Part shown: positions 1 to 12,300 of the stretch, piece after piece
How positions within the stretch are numbered: the stretch's first letter is position 1
Layout: each line of letters starts with the position of its first letter
NCBI GenBank assembly: GCA_004794785.1
Contig: SJOL01006586.1
Span: 305,502-369,501 of the forward strand
Source of the DNA: Opisthorchis felineus
Lineage: Eukaryota; Platyhelminthes; Trematoda; Opisthorchiida; Opisthorchiidae
Reading direction: 5' to 3'
DNA: 64,000 nt
Position numbers and translations under genes: made by a program
Notes under the pieces: generated by a model
Seen by the model: only the letters and a program-made list of their open reading frames with translations
Told to the model about the DNA's origin: nothing
The model's database searches: none

Positions 1-3000
1 GTCAGTATGACTCAGTCAAATCTATATCTATAGCTAAACTCAAGGGAGAATCACAAAACCAGATAATTCATCCTGAAGGTGGAACCTAGTGTAACAAAAT
101 ATATGACGGCTCTATACATCTGAAACCTCGCCATTTTGACTGTTTGGACGAGTGATGCGGTTAATTCCTGCTCATTTAAACCGTTGCGTAGGACACATTC
201 TGTGTGGAGGATATTACCGAACTGGTGGTTTAATGAAATAGCCCATTAGTGTGATATGCGACCAACAGCTCAAAAAATTCACCCAGAGACTGCTTTAAAA
301 ACTCGGTTGAACTGATTTGACTTGGCCGAATTTGATGTCATATGGCCTTGACAAGATACATTATTGATCAGTTTGATGAGCATATCATCCACATGCAACT
401 GTCGGTTTGGTTAGACTACCTTTGAAAGCGATTGCACAGAAAAATTTCTCGTATCGTTCATGAATATCTTTAGGTTGAGGAAGAATATCGTGCCATCTGA
501 AAAATAGTCCCTGTAATTCTGTTCTGAAAAATTTGGATGAACTTTTGGAAACTCGGCCGAATGCAATTTTTCATCTTTATAGAGATTCTTCTTGCTGGGG
601 GTAGAAGGTTGGTGTAGTTGGCCCTTTGTATACCAGCTAATAATTCTGGATTCAGGGCTGTGCACCCACCGATGGTACCTCCAGACAGCTGGAGCCAGGA
701 ATTCCATTTGTTAACTGAATCATGTAATCTGTCCAGATAGTAATCGGCCCTTACAAAAGACCCCCAGTTCACCAAGCTACGGGCTCAAAATATAATCAAG
801 GCATTGGGTCCCACTATTACCATGCTATTTATGTGAGGCTAGGTATTTGGGTCGGTAGGCTTTGGTACTAGACATAAGAAAGTGCTGACTGAAAACTTAA
901 ACACGCACTCCGCTGTTATAGAGTGCTGACTAGCAAATCCAATCCAAATCTGAGATATGTGCTCACATTATATGTGAGCTTTTATGATCTTGGGTGCACT
1001 CTAGACAGTACAGTCTTTTTGAATACTTCACTGAAGTTTGGTTTGTTTCAGAGGTGTCCACACTTTAGGTCGACATTTACAGGGCTGCAATGCAGGTACC
1101 AATATTCCTCGGAACTCGAACAAAATCCCACATTTTGGATCAACTGATCCTCTTTCTACCTTAATCAGACCAGCAATAAAACACAGTTAACGAGAAATTA
1201 CTTCTTCTAGTCGTTCCCGTAAGATATAAATTTACAGCTTAAGCACAAGGTACTGAACGAAACGTTAAACCAGGACTACAGAGAGCAATATTCTCATTAA
1301 AAGTAAGTGCTTATAAAACTTCAACTCCTATATCTACATGATCTTACCAGCAGACACGAGCAGACATACCTTAAACCGCTTGTATTACAAATAACTGTAA
1401 TGCAGAGTTCACCACAAATTCACAAACCTGAGGTGCCGCTCAGACTCATGTAAGCACGTTTACCTCGTTACCAAGAGCCTAAAATTACCGCGACAGATCC
1501 TCGACATTTTATTTCCAAACTGGACTACTTTTGACCTAGTATTGTTGGAAGGATTCTTTTGAAATTGTCCAGGTCATGGATAAAATACCAGTAAGTCTCA
1601 CAAGTGAGTCTCATTTGCTGTTGAATCACCTTTCTCCAACGCTCCAGTAAGTCAAACTGTTAGATATTATGGAGCCACATACGTAGGCGTCCACTTAATT
1701 TACTCATAAATCTTGTCGCCTTTCCTAGCTAACACATTCTTTTTGGTTATAAAAACGTTAACCACCGTCAACTTGAATGCATTGCAGTGGACGCTTTTTT
1801 GGGCTCTAGGTCTGCCAAGATATTCTTATCTATGATATAATAATAGCTACGTAATAATAGTGGAAGTACCAAAACGTATAGAAGTCATGTTTGTGACACT
1901 CCATTTTTCGGCTTACGTATCTTGCAAGAAGCAGAGGGAGATAAACGATAGTTTAGAATTCTAAGCTTCAGTGCTGAAGTGTATCCGGCAATACATGAAT
2001 CATAAGTATACACCGTAAAAACAACTCGAAATGGTCTGCACCAGTGGGATATAAGAGTTGCCCGGTCAATAAAATTTTTCATATAGTGGGAAGCATTTGT
2101 CCTCTGAAACAAGTGCACAAAGAAAGGGGGTTCTTAAAATGACCCCCACCTCGGAATGGCTATTTGTAAACCCTTGTTTGAATACAGTCTGCAAACTACC
2201 AAAACTTACCTGGTTTCTACAGTCAAAAGGAGAAATATTTCCTTGGAGTGAACGCTTAGGTGGAATCATTTACTTGAAGAAGTGAAACAAAATCTAGCGG
2301 ATACTCTGGATCGCACTACCTTGCTCAGGATCACTCTGCAAGACAAGTGCATTCAAGTCGAACAGTATGTGAAGCCACCTCAAAAATCGGCCTCACCCAG
2401 GGAGGACACGAAGGCCATGGAAGCCATTTTTATAAAAAGTACACTTTTGGTTAGCCATAAATCATTATGCCACCCTCCTGAATAAATGTCACCTCCCAGA
2501 AGTGCCTCCGTTCAAATGAACATAAGTTCTTATTCATTAATGTCGAAGTACTCAAAGCTAGTCAACAAAGTATCAATACAAAGCACCAAAACCATCCCCG
2601 GTGTGGTAGAAAAATTTGTGCGCGGAGCTTCTACCGGAAAACCATCGATGATCCATAGATTGTTGCAAGAAACGAAACAGGATGCCTTCTACAAACTGCT
2701 TTCGTGGGAATATCCTATTTTGTATGCGAACAGAAACGGCATAGCGGTGTTGAAGGAGGGTGAGCGGCGAGCTTCAGAAGGGAGATGATTTAGCGATCCA
2801 GGTAAAACACTAACGTGTACATATAAACGTCTCCTTTGAGTAGAATCTGTGATATGCAAACTTGTTCCGGGTGGTCGAGTGGATAAGGTTGTTGACAATC
2901 GTCCTGACGGCCCGTCGTTAAAATTCACATGGCACTCTTGAAATAGACTGCTTTTACTTGGAATAACAGTTTGTGCATGCATCTTCTCAGAAACAAGGGA

Positions 3001-5702
3001 TTAAAAAGGAGCTTTTCTAAATTTTGACCCACCGGTTCATTTTTGTCAGTACGTTGCCGTTAACCCATCCGGAGAAATTTGAGTAGTCGATTTGACCGGC
3101 TACCAGCCAGTTAATGAAAGAATTCATACTGTAACAGTACTTGGAAACAGTAAATAATGACTGTTAAAGGGTTAAACTATGCGCATATAAAGCACAAAGC
3201 TACAGCTGAACCCAGGAATATTTATCCGTGTTTCAGACAAAGACCTAACTGGGCGATAGGAAAGCCCCGAAATAACTCAATCAGTACAGAGCATCATGTT
3301 TTGACCTATCCAACTCACCCATGGTCACAAGGAACGGTTTCCTATTGCAAGGGCTTTACAACCTGCCTTATTAGACTGCAACCAAGTGTTTTAGTTTTAT
3401 TATTTCCAAAGTCCGAGATGATGATTTTTGGTTAGGATCTCATCAGAGGCTCACAAAAGTCTCGTACCCGGTTGACCGACTAGCCATGATTTCCGTTCTC
3501 TGCATCACTTTTTGTCTGCATCTAATCCAAAATATGGCTTTCAACCCTAACTAGATGGGAGTAGACAGTATTCCCAAGAGTGCAATTTTTCATACACAAG
3601 TTGCTGCCTGCACCGGATTCGAGGGTATCTGAAATAGGTTGGGTGGCATGACGCAAATATATGAGCGTTGAAACCACATATAATTTGCAGCTAGAACGAG
3701 AGATCACGGGAAACGTCAGCTACCTGGTAAGAATTATTTATCACCATTAGGTACGCTGTGGTGCGCATAAATAATGCTCTATCTGTGGTCTGGTCCAATG
3801 GTTCACTCTTGAAAAGTTAATGAGACTAAACAACGGGTTATAATTGGGCAAATAAATGACTGAACTAATCGGATTTAAGCCGCTGCCATAATTCAGCACG
3901 CAATTCATTCACAAATAGTCGCATTAACGATAATCTCCGCATTTGAACTTAAATGAATGACTAACCGTTAGTCCATCGCAACTTCCCTTGAACTTCGGGT
4001 AAAAAGCAGTCCTTCGGCTTTGTGGTCTTCTTTGTAATAGTCCACTTCACTGTCAAAACTTGTTTGTTGCTGATCTTTTTAGCCAGGTTTCATATCCATA
4101 CCCACTTCCGAAAGATCAGGCTCCTGTTTACCTGCTTGTGTTACCTCATACTTGTCTGTTTTACTTTACATCAAATTTCTGTTGAAGTAAGGCCTGATCA
4201 CGGTGCCATCCAGTTTCTATACCTTAGATCACCTACAGACCCACTAGGACTTGGTGGGTCTGATTACCTAGCAGTTGACAGCCAGATGCCACAGCGTTAC
4301 TCTGGGAAGGACGAGTGGCAACGGCGAGCGTTTGGTCATTTTGGAACAAATTTCTCTCGAATCCGGTTGCTTGTGACGCATGAAGGACTGAACACCAACT
4401 GTGGAGGCTTTCACCTAAGTCCACCGGCAGACACCCAGCCCCTGGAATAGCGATACACTAATGTGTTCACCAAAACCAAACTGGTGTATGCGGTACTTCC
4501 GTAGAGGCCAACCACACCCAAGCGAACCATTGTTGAAACAGCAATAGCCGAGCACATCTCATACGGGTCATTTAACAGCCATGTGCGCGTAATAAAGAAC
4601 ATTTACTTGCGAAGCGGGTCGTTATTGAGATAGCACATCCTGTTTGTCACTACGTACCTATGTCGGATTACTTGACGTTTAAAGGTATAACACAAAGTGA
4701 TGCCTGAGACATCAAGCTGTATCTTTCACTTGATTAACTTACCTTATATGAATGATCACTGTTTACCAGTAGCTTCTACCTAATGCGCAATCGAACTTTC
4801 ACTTCTCTTTCGGGATTCGCAAGGTCACACTATATAGGACCTCCTTTCAAGCCCTTTTAAGAAAACTGTTCTTAAGTAACATCACACAGATAACATGACA
4901 ACAACTATAAAGCAACCAATATTTTAAAATTAGTTCTATCGTATAGGACAGGAAATGTGTGCGTGGAAACAAGACGGTGCGAGTGAAAGGAGAAAGGTAA
5001 TTTTATTATAAGGCAGTTTGTTTGAAAGCAACCTACTTCACGTTCTCATTGTTAAACTGGAATATATAAAAAAGCCGAAAAAATGGTTTTTGATTGGAGA
5101 GATTCTAACACGATTTCACTGGTCATAAAGTGATCATATTGAATACATGAATGCCTGTATAAAATAAATGCCCTTGCTGCAAATGCGTTTGCGCTCTTCG
5201 AAAAATAATCAAATCAGCCCTCAAGTAAACTAACATGCATAGTTAATTCTAATCTTTTATCCGATCAAACTGATGGGCAAGTTTTTTACCATCTGACCAG
5301 CGGTATGAAGCCGCTGGCCTTAGTTTTGTGTATCCCACCCATCCAATCCTCACCGAACAGTCCCATTGAGGATGGGAGACCTGGTGTGACAGCGCTATTC
5401 AAAAAATGACCATGTATATTTCGAGTAAAACACCTTAATATCACGGCTAATTCGGTTCAAATTGTGTCACAGTTTCTGTTTTTTACAACTAGAGGCACAC
5501 TTGCAGTTTTAAGGCTTCATCATTTATCCATTTCCTCCAAATCTGGAACCGAATTAATTTGCGTTTTTTTCGAAGTCTATGGCTATGGCAATGGTTGCGT
5601 TCTTCCTAATAGGAACCATCTGTCCATAGATTTTGCAGATTTTTATTGTGGCTATTATACGAAATAAGTTTTTGTTTTTGAACATTTGCCGATTCACTTG
5701 CG

Positions 5703-5884
5703 CATTTCTCAGTGCTTAGAGAGCGAATTTACCGAACGGAAGGTCCGTGGTTCTAATCTGACCTCTGCATCTTGAATTCTCCGGTCTAGGCTTGGGCGAC
5801 GGGGCGGTATCCAAGCCCTCATGCTTTCTTCGGGTAGCATGGCAGCTAGGTGCCAAAAGGGTGCTACAACTGACAGATTTTTTC
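5703..5884 (+). mobile_element. tRNA-derived SINE, copy 1 (diverged)
   Basis: Starts with a degenerate tRNA-like head: an A-box-like stretch (ctcagtgcttagagagcga) and a B-box-like stretch (gtggttctaatctgacc). The body contains the family-specific segments gtctaggcttgggcgac and cttcgggtagcatggcagct and ends near a T-rich tail after gctacaactgac. The same order of blocks occurs in four other copies in this window, two on the same strand sense and three reversed overall. This is the most mutated head among the five. Confidence 0.7.
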
Positions 5885-6558
5885 TTATTATCTTATCTTC
5901 TCAGAAGTTTAGAAGACTGCCAAATTTTAGTCTACTGTCCATCTTTCACCATCTTGCCTGCAATGTTTTCGTGGTATCTGAAGTCGCTTTGCTGGATTTA
6001 ACCCATATCTAGTTCAGCAGTTAAATTACCACAAATAAGATGTTGATAGGTTTAGATATTCAGCTAACCGAGCAATGCACAACTCTTAATTCCTGCCCTA
6101 AATATTTGAGTTTATTCAAAAAGTTCACTATAGGTTTCCCGAGGAAATGGTAAAGCACATGCTACTATTTTCAACTCCTGTAATTTGTTTAGGTATTGAG
6201 GTACGGCAATTCGATAATACGACCCATAATCAAGGAGAGACTGAGTGCCGACGACTTGCATGCCACCATAGTTTGCGAACGGTCACAAACTTTGACGACA
6301 ACGTACCGGTTATTACGTTTCATCTCAAAATGGTTTCACAACAACCTAATTGCTTTTAAGGGATTTCAAACAGGTCATTCCGCTGTCCGACTTAGAACTG
6401 GTGAATCTAGAATTTGTCAAAAATTATTATTTTGCTACCTTGTACTAGAATGTAGCCCAGTAGTTTTTTTCGACCACCTGCAAGAAATTCGGCTTGAGTA
6501 TATTCCACATCATTTGTCGTTACTTAGTATTGTTTATACATTTCTTGTTTTAATGAGA

Positions 6559-7011
6559 CTTCGTCCTGTAAGTGAAGCTTATCTATGCTGAAAAGCCAAG
6601 AAGCACTGTACAGCTGTTTCTTCCTCGTTGGAAATCATCGGTAATTCGCATCTCAGGAAATCCGGGCCTTTTGAAAGTGCAAACTTCCGGCCAGTGATTG
6701 AACATAACCTTCGGCCACGAGCAGGTGAACAGTTGCGTCATTAGATCTGACAAGAAATATTGCACCACTCATTCTCCAGTCGCATCACGTGGCCGCACAT
6801 TTCGACTGACTTCTCAAGTGGCAGATACTCAGATGGAATTTTTAGTGATCGAGTTAATTTTTTTTCTCAGCCACGTACATTTTGTTAGTATTGTACGTTT
6901 TGGGATTTTTTCAAGGGAATTTCGTCCTGTAAGTGAAGCTAAGCTATGCTTTTCATTTTTTCAACGTAGATCGGCTTCACCTATAGGACGAAATCTCCGT
7001 TGAAAAATCCC
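6559..7011. repeat. Small repeat cluster: one direct and one inverted copy of a 30-40 bp unit
   Basis: The segment 6559-6589 (ttcgtcctgtaagtgaagct core) recurs at 6920-6950. The second copy is also the left arm of an inverted repeat: 6902-6939 pairs with the reverse complement of 6973-7011 (about 33 of 38 positions by eye) across a loop of roughly 33 bases. Such a structure could be a MITE or a relic of a folded transcript unit. No transposase or flanking duplication was identified. Confidence 0.6.
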
Positions 7012-7751
7012 GAACCTCACATTACCGAAATGTATACCACATCACCAAAATGTTTATTGTTCGGTGTTATACATGTGTGTAGATTTCCGGTACTTTTTTC
7101 CACTACATTTTTGAACTGGATGCAGGGGTGTGTGTATGTACGGCATATGAACTTTCTGCTGAAGTGTGCCAATGTGATACCAATAAGCTATATGCTTAAG
7201 TCTCCATCTTGGCGGGCTGGAAAACGTTCATTAAGCAGAAAAGTGTTGTGAGGTGTCCAAACAGCTCTATCCGTCAAAAATAACAGATTCAGGGTAGTCA
7301 AACATAACATAAAATAACATAACAAGAAGAATCGCGCGGACGAAAGTGACGATGTAGTTTAGTTTAGAGTTGTTGTTGCCCAGATTATCCAGACGTGTGA
7401 AAGGTGGATGGGTGTTTGCGGAGAATACACTTAAGGAGCTAGGTTTGGCAGTAACAGTTCGTTGGTAAATTTCAAGCAATGCGGTATAAGCACAGAAAGT
7501 TTGTGTCAATATCTGCAAATACTGTATGTTATTCGTGCATGCTATTGCTCCCATAAGTAAACTGACGGGACACTGCGAACACAAAGCACAATTTTATCCA
7601 ACTCACACTACCTGAGGAATACGTTATTCATCTTCCTCACAAGGTCTGCCTCCCTCAGAGGGATTTTCACATTTTGCAAGGATAGTGGGTGTGTTTCTTG
7701 CTTTCTCTGAGTTGGAACTTGTCAAAAAATTGCTAGTGTTTTTTGTTTCAG

Positions 7752-7809
7752 GGAAGAAAGTCAATTTATTGCAGCTTTTCTTCGAGGTGTTCCACCATCT
7801 GAAACGAAA
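7752..7809 (+). CDS. TTLL2: Candidate TTLL2-like exon (first placed exon)
   Basis: A 58-base candidate exon lies between a pyrimidine-rich acceptor (ttttttgtttcag, AG at 7750-7751) and a consensus donor (gtaagt from 7810). Only one frame is open. It begins with the last base of a split codon and then encodes 19 residues, EESQFIAAFLRGVPPSETK. Its end is on a codon boundary, which matches the phase-0 start of the next exon at 8901. In TTLL2 proteins the segment just before the W-x-x-K-P motif reads F-V/I-A-x-[YF]-x-x-x ending in T-K, and this peptide has the same spacing. The exon is short, so the call rests on splice sites, phase and a weak motif match. The preceding exon was not found. Confidence 0.6.
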
Positions 7810-8900
7810 GTAAGTCATTACTGGTCATAAGTGAGTAATACAATTGTAACTAAAAGTGTGTTTTGTTTTTGCTAAACCATGAGCTGGCCGTTAAAAAAGG
7901 ACCACTTTTCTTATAAATATTGTGTCGTGTTGCATAAAACCGCCGCAGGCATGTGTGCAACAATTATTTAAGGTGTACTCACCGCTCTACTCTGCTGTTG
8001 TTGTAGCTGCAACCAGCTACATAAGAACCAGTTCGGTGATAATGGATATCTAGTCTTCATCCCCGTACATTGCACATAAGTAGGCCTCATAGCAACGTTA
8101 ACTTGTTTTTCACAGGGCATACAGATGGCCTATATATGTTGTTTCATGATTTGTGTTCCATTTTCAACAACTACTCTTGCATGGAAATATGTCAGTTCTA
8201 TCTTCAAAAGACCCTGTAAGTGCAGTCCATACACGGCACGACAGGGTACAGTGTGTGTTGGGACAAATGAAATTCGTTTTAGTGGTTTCCGTTACTTTTT
8301 TAGTTGCGGCTCCTGGTAAGTAATAGTTAGTTACTTGATAGACCGCAACGGCAGCAATATCAGCATTGGAACCTGTCAAAGTATATGTGGATTATACGTG
8401 CCAGTATGGACAAGCTCGGGCTATCGGCTCTGAGATGCGGCACTGAATGCAACGGCTTCTTTTCTGTGAATGTACCGACCATCACACACAAGACGGACTA
8501 TGAGTAGGAAAGGGCTAATTTTATCAGGAACTAAGAATTTGGTGCAAGTACTAAATCAGATCTGTTTATGCCTTAATAATAGATTTATTCGTCTTTCCAT
8601 CTTATCGATTGTGCCGTCACTCACCGGAAATCCGCAGTCCATTGTCGTTTATTACCAACCTGCAGCAGAAGTTTCGGAGCTTGATAATCCATCAGCGTTG
8701 ATTTTTGCTTATGACACTGGGCATTATTCATTCGCAACGGAAAAACTGACATTCACCTCTTTCTGAGTTTACTAGCATGTTGTGTTTTCCGACATCCTTA
8801 CAGTGAGTAATATCAACGATATTACACGGTGAACCTATTCTTACGAAATATTTTCCTCATCAGCCAAAAATGCCTACCATCTCTTCTCACCTCCAAACAG

Positions 8901-9326
8901 CCAACCGAAATGAACACTTGTGGGGAAAATTCCAAACAACATGTCTGTGCTGACCGTTATTCAAATCCTACTCAGCAAGTGCCTTGTGAAATAAAACCAT
9001 CACTGAATATCTGGATACTGAAACCAGCAGACCAGGCATGCGGAAGAGGAATTTATCTGTTTAATCAGCTAGAGCACTTTGCCTATTTTTCCAAATCTGT
9101 AGTGCAAAAGTACATCACAGACCCTCTACTGATTCAGGGCTACAAATTTGACTTGCGGCTGTACGCAGTTGTGCCATCATTTGCACCATTCGTCGTCTAT
9201 ATTTATTCAGAAGGTCTTGTCAGGTTCGCCACGGAGCCCTTTGACTTGAATGATTTGCAGAACGTCTACTCTCATTTAACCAATTCTTCCATCAACGTGA
9301 ATGGGCCCAGATATCTGTTAAATAAG
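8901..9326 (+). CDS. TTLL2: TTLL2-like tubulin ligase exon: N-lobe and central ATP-grasp core
   Basis: This exon encodes 142 residues of the TTL catalytic domain. TTLL enzymes use ATP to add amino acids, usually glutamate, to tubulin in cilia and flagella; TTLL2 is predicted to be a polyglutamylase. Visible motifs are WILKPADQACGRG (exon residues 38-50, with the nucleotide-site Lys and the R-G turn), VVQKYITDPLLI (67-78), KFDLRLYAVV (82-91), EGLVRFATEPF (104-114) and HLTNSSIN (125-132). The start is set by the acceptor ctcacctccaaacag ending at 8900, and the end by the donor gtaagt at 9327. Both edges are phase 0. The open frame also extends upstream to 8829, but that part has no TTL similarity and is taken as intron. 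The insertion-like stretch at residues 1-33 is not conserved. Confidence in the family is very high; TTLL2 as the subfamily rests also on the last exon. Confidence 0.95.
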
Positions 9327-12300
9327 GTAAGTCATCTTATTTGTGTGCGCCTGCATCCGGAAAGCGTATTTTGTATGGTTCTATAATTTTCTCGGACTCG
9401 TCTCAAATAAATATGATCGGACATGGAAACGGTTGTAAATATGGAGTTTTCGGGCAAAAATCAAGTCGATTTAGATCAAAATCAGCTGAAACGACCGATT
9501 ACATTTTGTCCTAATCACTTACAGGATGAGCTAATGACTTTCTTCCCAGTTTGAGTTACTAGTCACGCGAGGCAAGCGAGTTAATTTGTTCTTCAGAATG
9601 CCAAACGAAGTTAAACAGGCAAACTGATCAACCCAAAGAGAATACGGGGCTGTTGCAGATTTCAGCTTAGGAGCAGATCATGTGACGCCTACCTGATACA
9701 CAAAGATATGCATGTTAAGGTATATTCAATGTCCGTTGAGGTATTGTACGTGGAATACCGATTACAATGCATGCGCTCATTCGCAAACATCAACAAATTC
9801 TTGAACAATGAAAGAACAAAAGGGAAGCCAGTATATTTAATGTAGCTTGTAAAATGAACTAAGAGAGCATTTTCAATGTGCTGAAACTTACAAGAGCATC
9901 AGTTGACCAGATAACTTTAGCTGCAGTTTCATCGGCAGCAAATACCCCATTCGTGGCAGGGTGTCCACTATCGTTTCATTCTACACTGAAGAAAAGAGGA
10001 ACCTCAGAGTTCTAAAACCTGAGTAAACTGAAAAAGTGGACAACGAAAAAATCTAAATTACATTTAGTAGAATGGTATGTCAAATCCTGTCGGGTTAAAT
10101 GTCTCATTTTTCAGGAAACTAAATGACTCGTGTTTTCGAATTGAGATGACAGCAAACTCATCATCTGTTTTTGAAAACATTGCAAAATCAAACGCCTGCA
10201 TTTTGATCATTGATGAAAATTTAATTTGGCTACATCAGTAAGCTCAGTAAACTATCCTGAATAGAGTTTCGACAAATAATAAATAAGCTGGGGGTGAACG
10301 CAGTCTGGCAGACGTAATGCCACAAAAGTATGCAAAATGCTCACTTCTCACTGTAACAAAAGCTTTGTTTTTATCTAAATAATTCTGTCCGCATTATCAC
10401 GATATCACAGCCACTAAATCGATAGGAGACTATGGATTTTCTATTCTTTGTTCCAAACGTTTAGCAGTGTGTTGATCGGTACTGAGTGTCATGTTTTCAC
10501 GTGATTCCGTTTGTCACTGATATCAGTCGGCCCATTCAACATGTTGCTGTTACATCGCGTCAGTGTTTGCTGAAGTGTCACACAATCCTTCGGGTTCGTT
10601 CGCAGTATATGGAAGTACTTCATCGCGTCCTCACAGGAGGCCGCTTGAATGAGTGAGTGTGCGGTTCAAAGTCAAATTATCCTCTTGGCGGGTTAATATT
10701 TGCGTTCAAGTTTGGTCTGGTCAAAACACTTTGTCCAAATTGGCCCAGTGTTTTGTTCAATGAGCCGCATAAAAATAACACGCCATATTCCGAACCTGAG
10801 TCGGTTAGGTAGTCAGTCAAATAAATAACAATACCTTCGACTAGCTAACAGCTCCCACACACTGGCAGTGCACCTTGTCCACCGTTGGTACTGGTTCGTA
10901 AGACAGTGGCTTCTTTTAAGTCCGCATGTTCGCCTCTGACCCAAGCAGAGTGCAAAATGCATGTCGCAACTACTAATTGCATGACCGTGTCTAATCCATG
11001 AAATAATTGCTACGAAAGTTTTGTTTACAATGTATTGGTTATCAATCTATAAAATCCGCATCTGTGCACCTAAGAATCATACTTAGACGGAAAAATTAAC
11101 TTCTAACCCATTTTCACCAATGGAGACACTGTTCAGCACTCCATATATCGTCATTGACTGAAGTGTGCCCTGAGAACAGATGGGCACTCGCTATCATAAT
11201 TCAAAGGTAGATCAATGAGTCAAACGGAGATGCAATGAAACGGTATCAATAATATTTTAGCGTTGAGAGGCCTAATATATTAGTTTGTGACTGCTCTGTA
11301 GACTACATAAACAATATTTAGCGGTCAGTTTACCGACTTGTTTCACTACTATCTCGTTGCATTGAGTCCTGTTTTGGGTTCGAAAACTCCTCTAGATTGC
11401 CTTTGGAGCGATAGACATCGATAAACGTGAAACGCTGCCTAGTTGACCTCACCCGTGAAATGAACAAAGAACAACTCAGTTTGTCACTTTTTAAGCTTAG
11501 AACTCTGACAAAAACTTTTGTCCAGAAAACATGAACAACTGATTCTCAGCGACTCGCAATTGAATTATCTGGCTCAGCGAAGAAACCAAAGACAATCTAT
11601 GGTACCTGAGCTGCTAACATTCTCCTTAATATCAAATGGTACACGTCCCTATTTCGAGTGAAAATTCATAAATAAGTGCCTGTTGCAACGTTTTGAAGTT
11701 CAACAAAAGCTGAATTAATCGCCATATTTGAGGCCGGTTCCTATTAGTTTGTAAGTAGCTAACATGTGACCAGTAATAATTGTTGGTTGTCATAAGACTG
11801 GTTTCAGTTCGCTTGCTTGCTTACTAATAGATTTTCGTCGTCAACCGGTCGAAAACTTTTGTTGCGCCAATGACAAGTCTTCCCGTTGGTTAGAACATTT
11901 TTAAAGAAACCTTGGCTTTAAATACTTTGTAAACGCTCTAGGCTTTGGCGCGTCATTGTCCAGGACGGTTTCCACGAGGTCCCACTTTTTGTAGCAAAAC
12001 CAAGATTTGTTCCCGTTCACAACTTCTATTTGTTTCCTCAAAGTATTCCAGTTTTTCAGGTACTTTTTAGCGGAAGTCACATTCTTCTGGAAGATGATCT
12101 TTACTACGTCTCTTCTTCCCAGATGTACAAAATCTGTTTGATAGCCTATGACTCTGTTTCATTGAGCACTGGTCGCAGGATTACTCATCCTACGCACAAC
12201 TAGAAAAGTTGACTTTACTTCGTGTTCTTCTGGCATGGAGATCTCAGTAAATCAGCAAGAAGTGGTACATTATTAATAAGAATTTCAATGTCAAAATTTA

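Larger units (their letters stand above)
1..7751. other. Region upstream of the first placed TTLL exon; no gene recognised
   Basis: No coding exon could be assigned here. Short open frames exist on both strands but none shows a recognisable motif or a convincing pair of splice sites. In one + frame a stop (TAA, 2483-2485) is followed directly by an ATG, so 2282-2788 is open apart from that single stop; the translation is not recognised. The missing N-terminal TTL-domain exons of the downstream TTLL gene should lie here or left of the window. A SINE (about 5703-5884) and a small inverted-repeat element (6559-7011) are listed separately. Confidence 0.5.

Noticed and set aside
411..775. Two overlapping minus-strand ORFs
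   Set aside because: Both frames are open and neither matches a known domain; treated as chance.
2282..2788. Long + frame interrupted by a single stop at 2483-2485
   Set aside because: No recognised motif and no clear splice sites. The length is not exceptional for this composition.
4022..4450. 142-codon + ORF with a hydrophobic N-terminus
   Set aside because: The hydrophobic part is biased low-complexity sequence, the rest has no motif, and no splice context supports it.
8116..8215. Exon-like block with acceptor gtttttcacag and donor gtaagt
   Set aside because: It is 100 bases long, which would break the phase-0 link between 7809 and 8901, and its translation has no TTLL similarity.
8829..8900. 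Start of the 185-codon frame as a TTLL start codon
   Set aside because: A TTL domain cannot begin this late, and a good acceptor at 8900 explains the exon edge.
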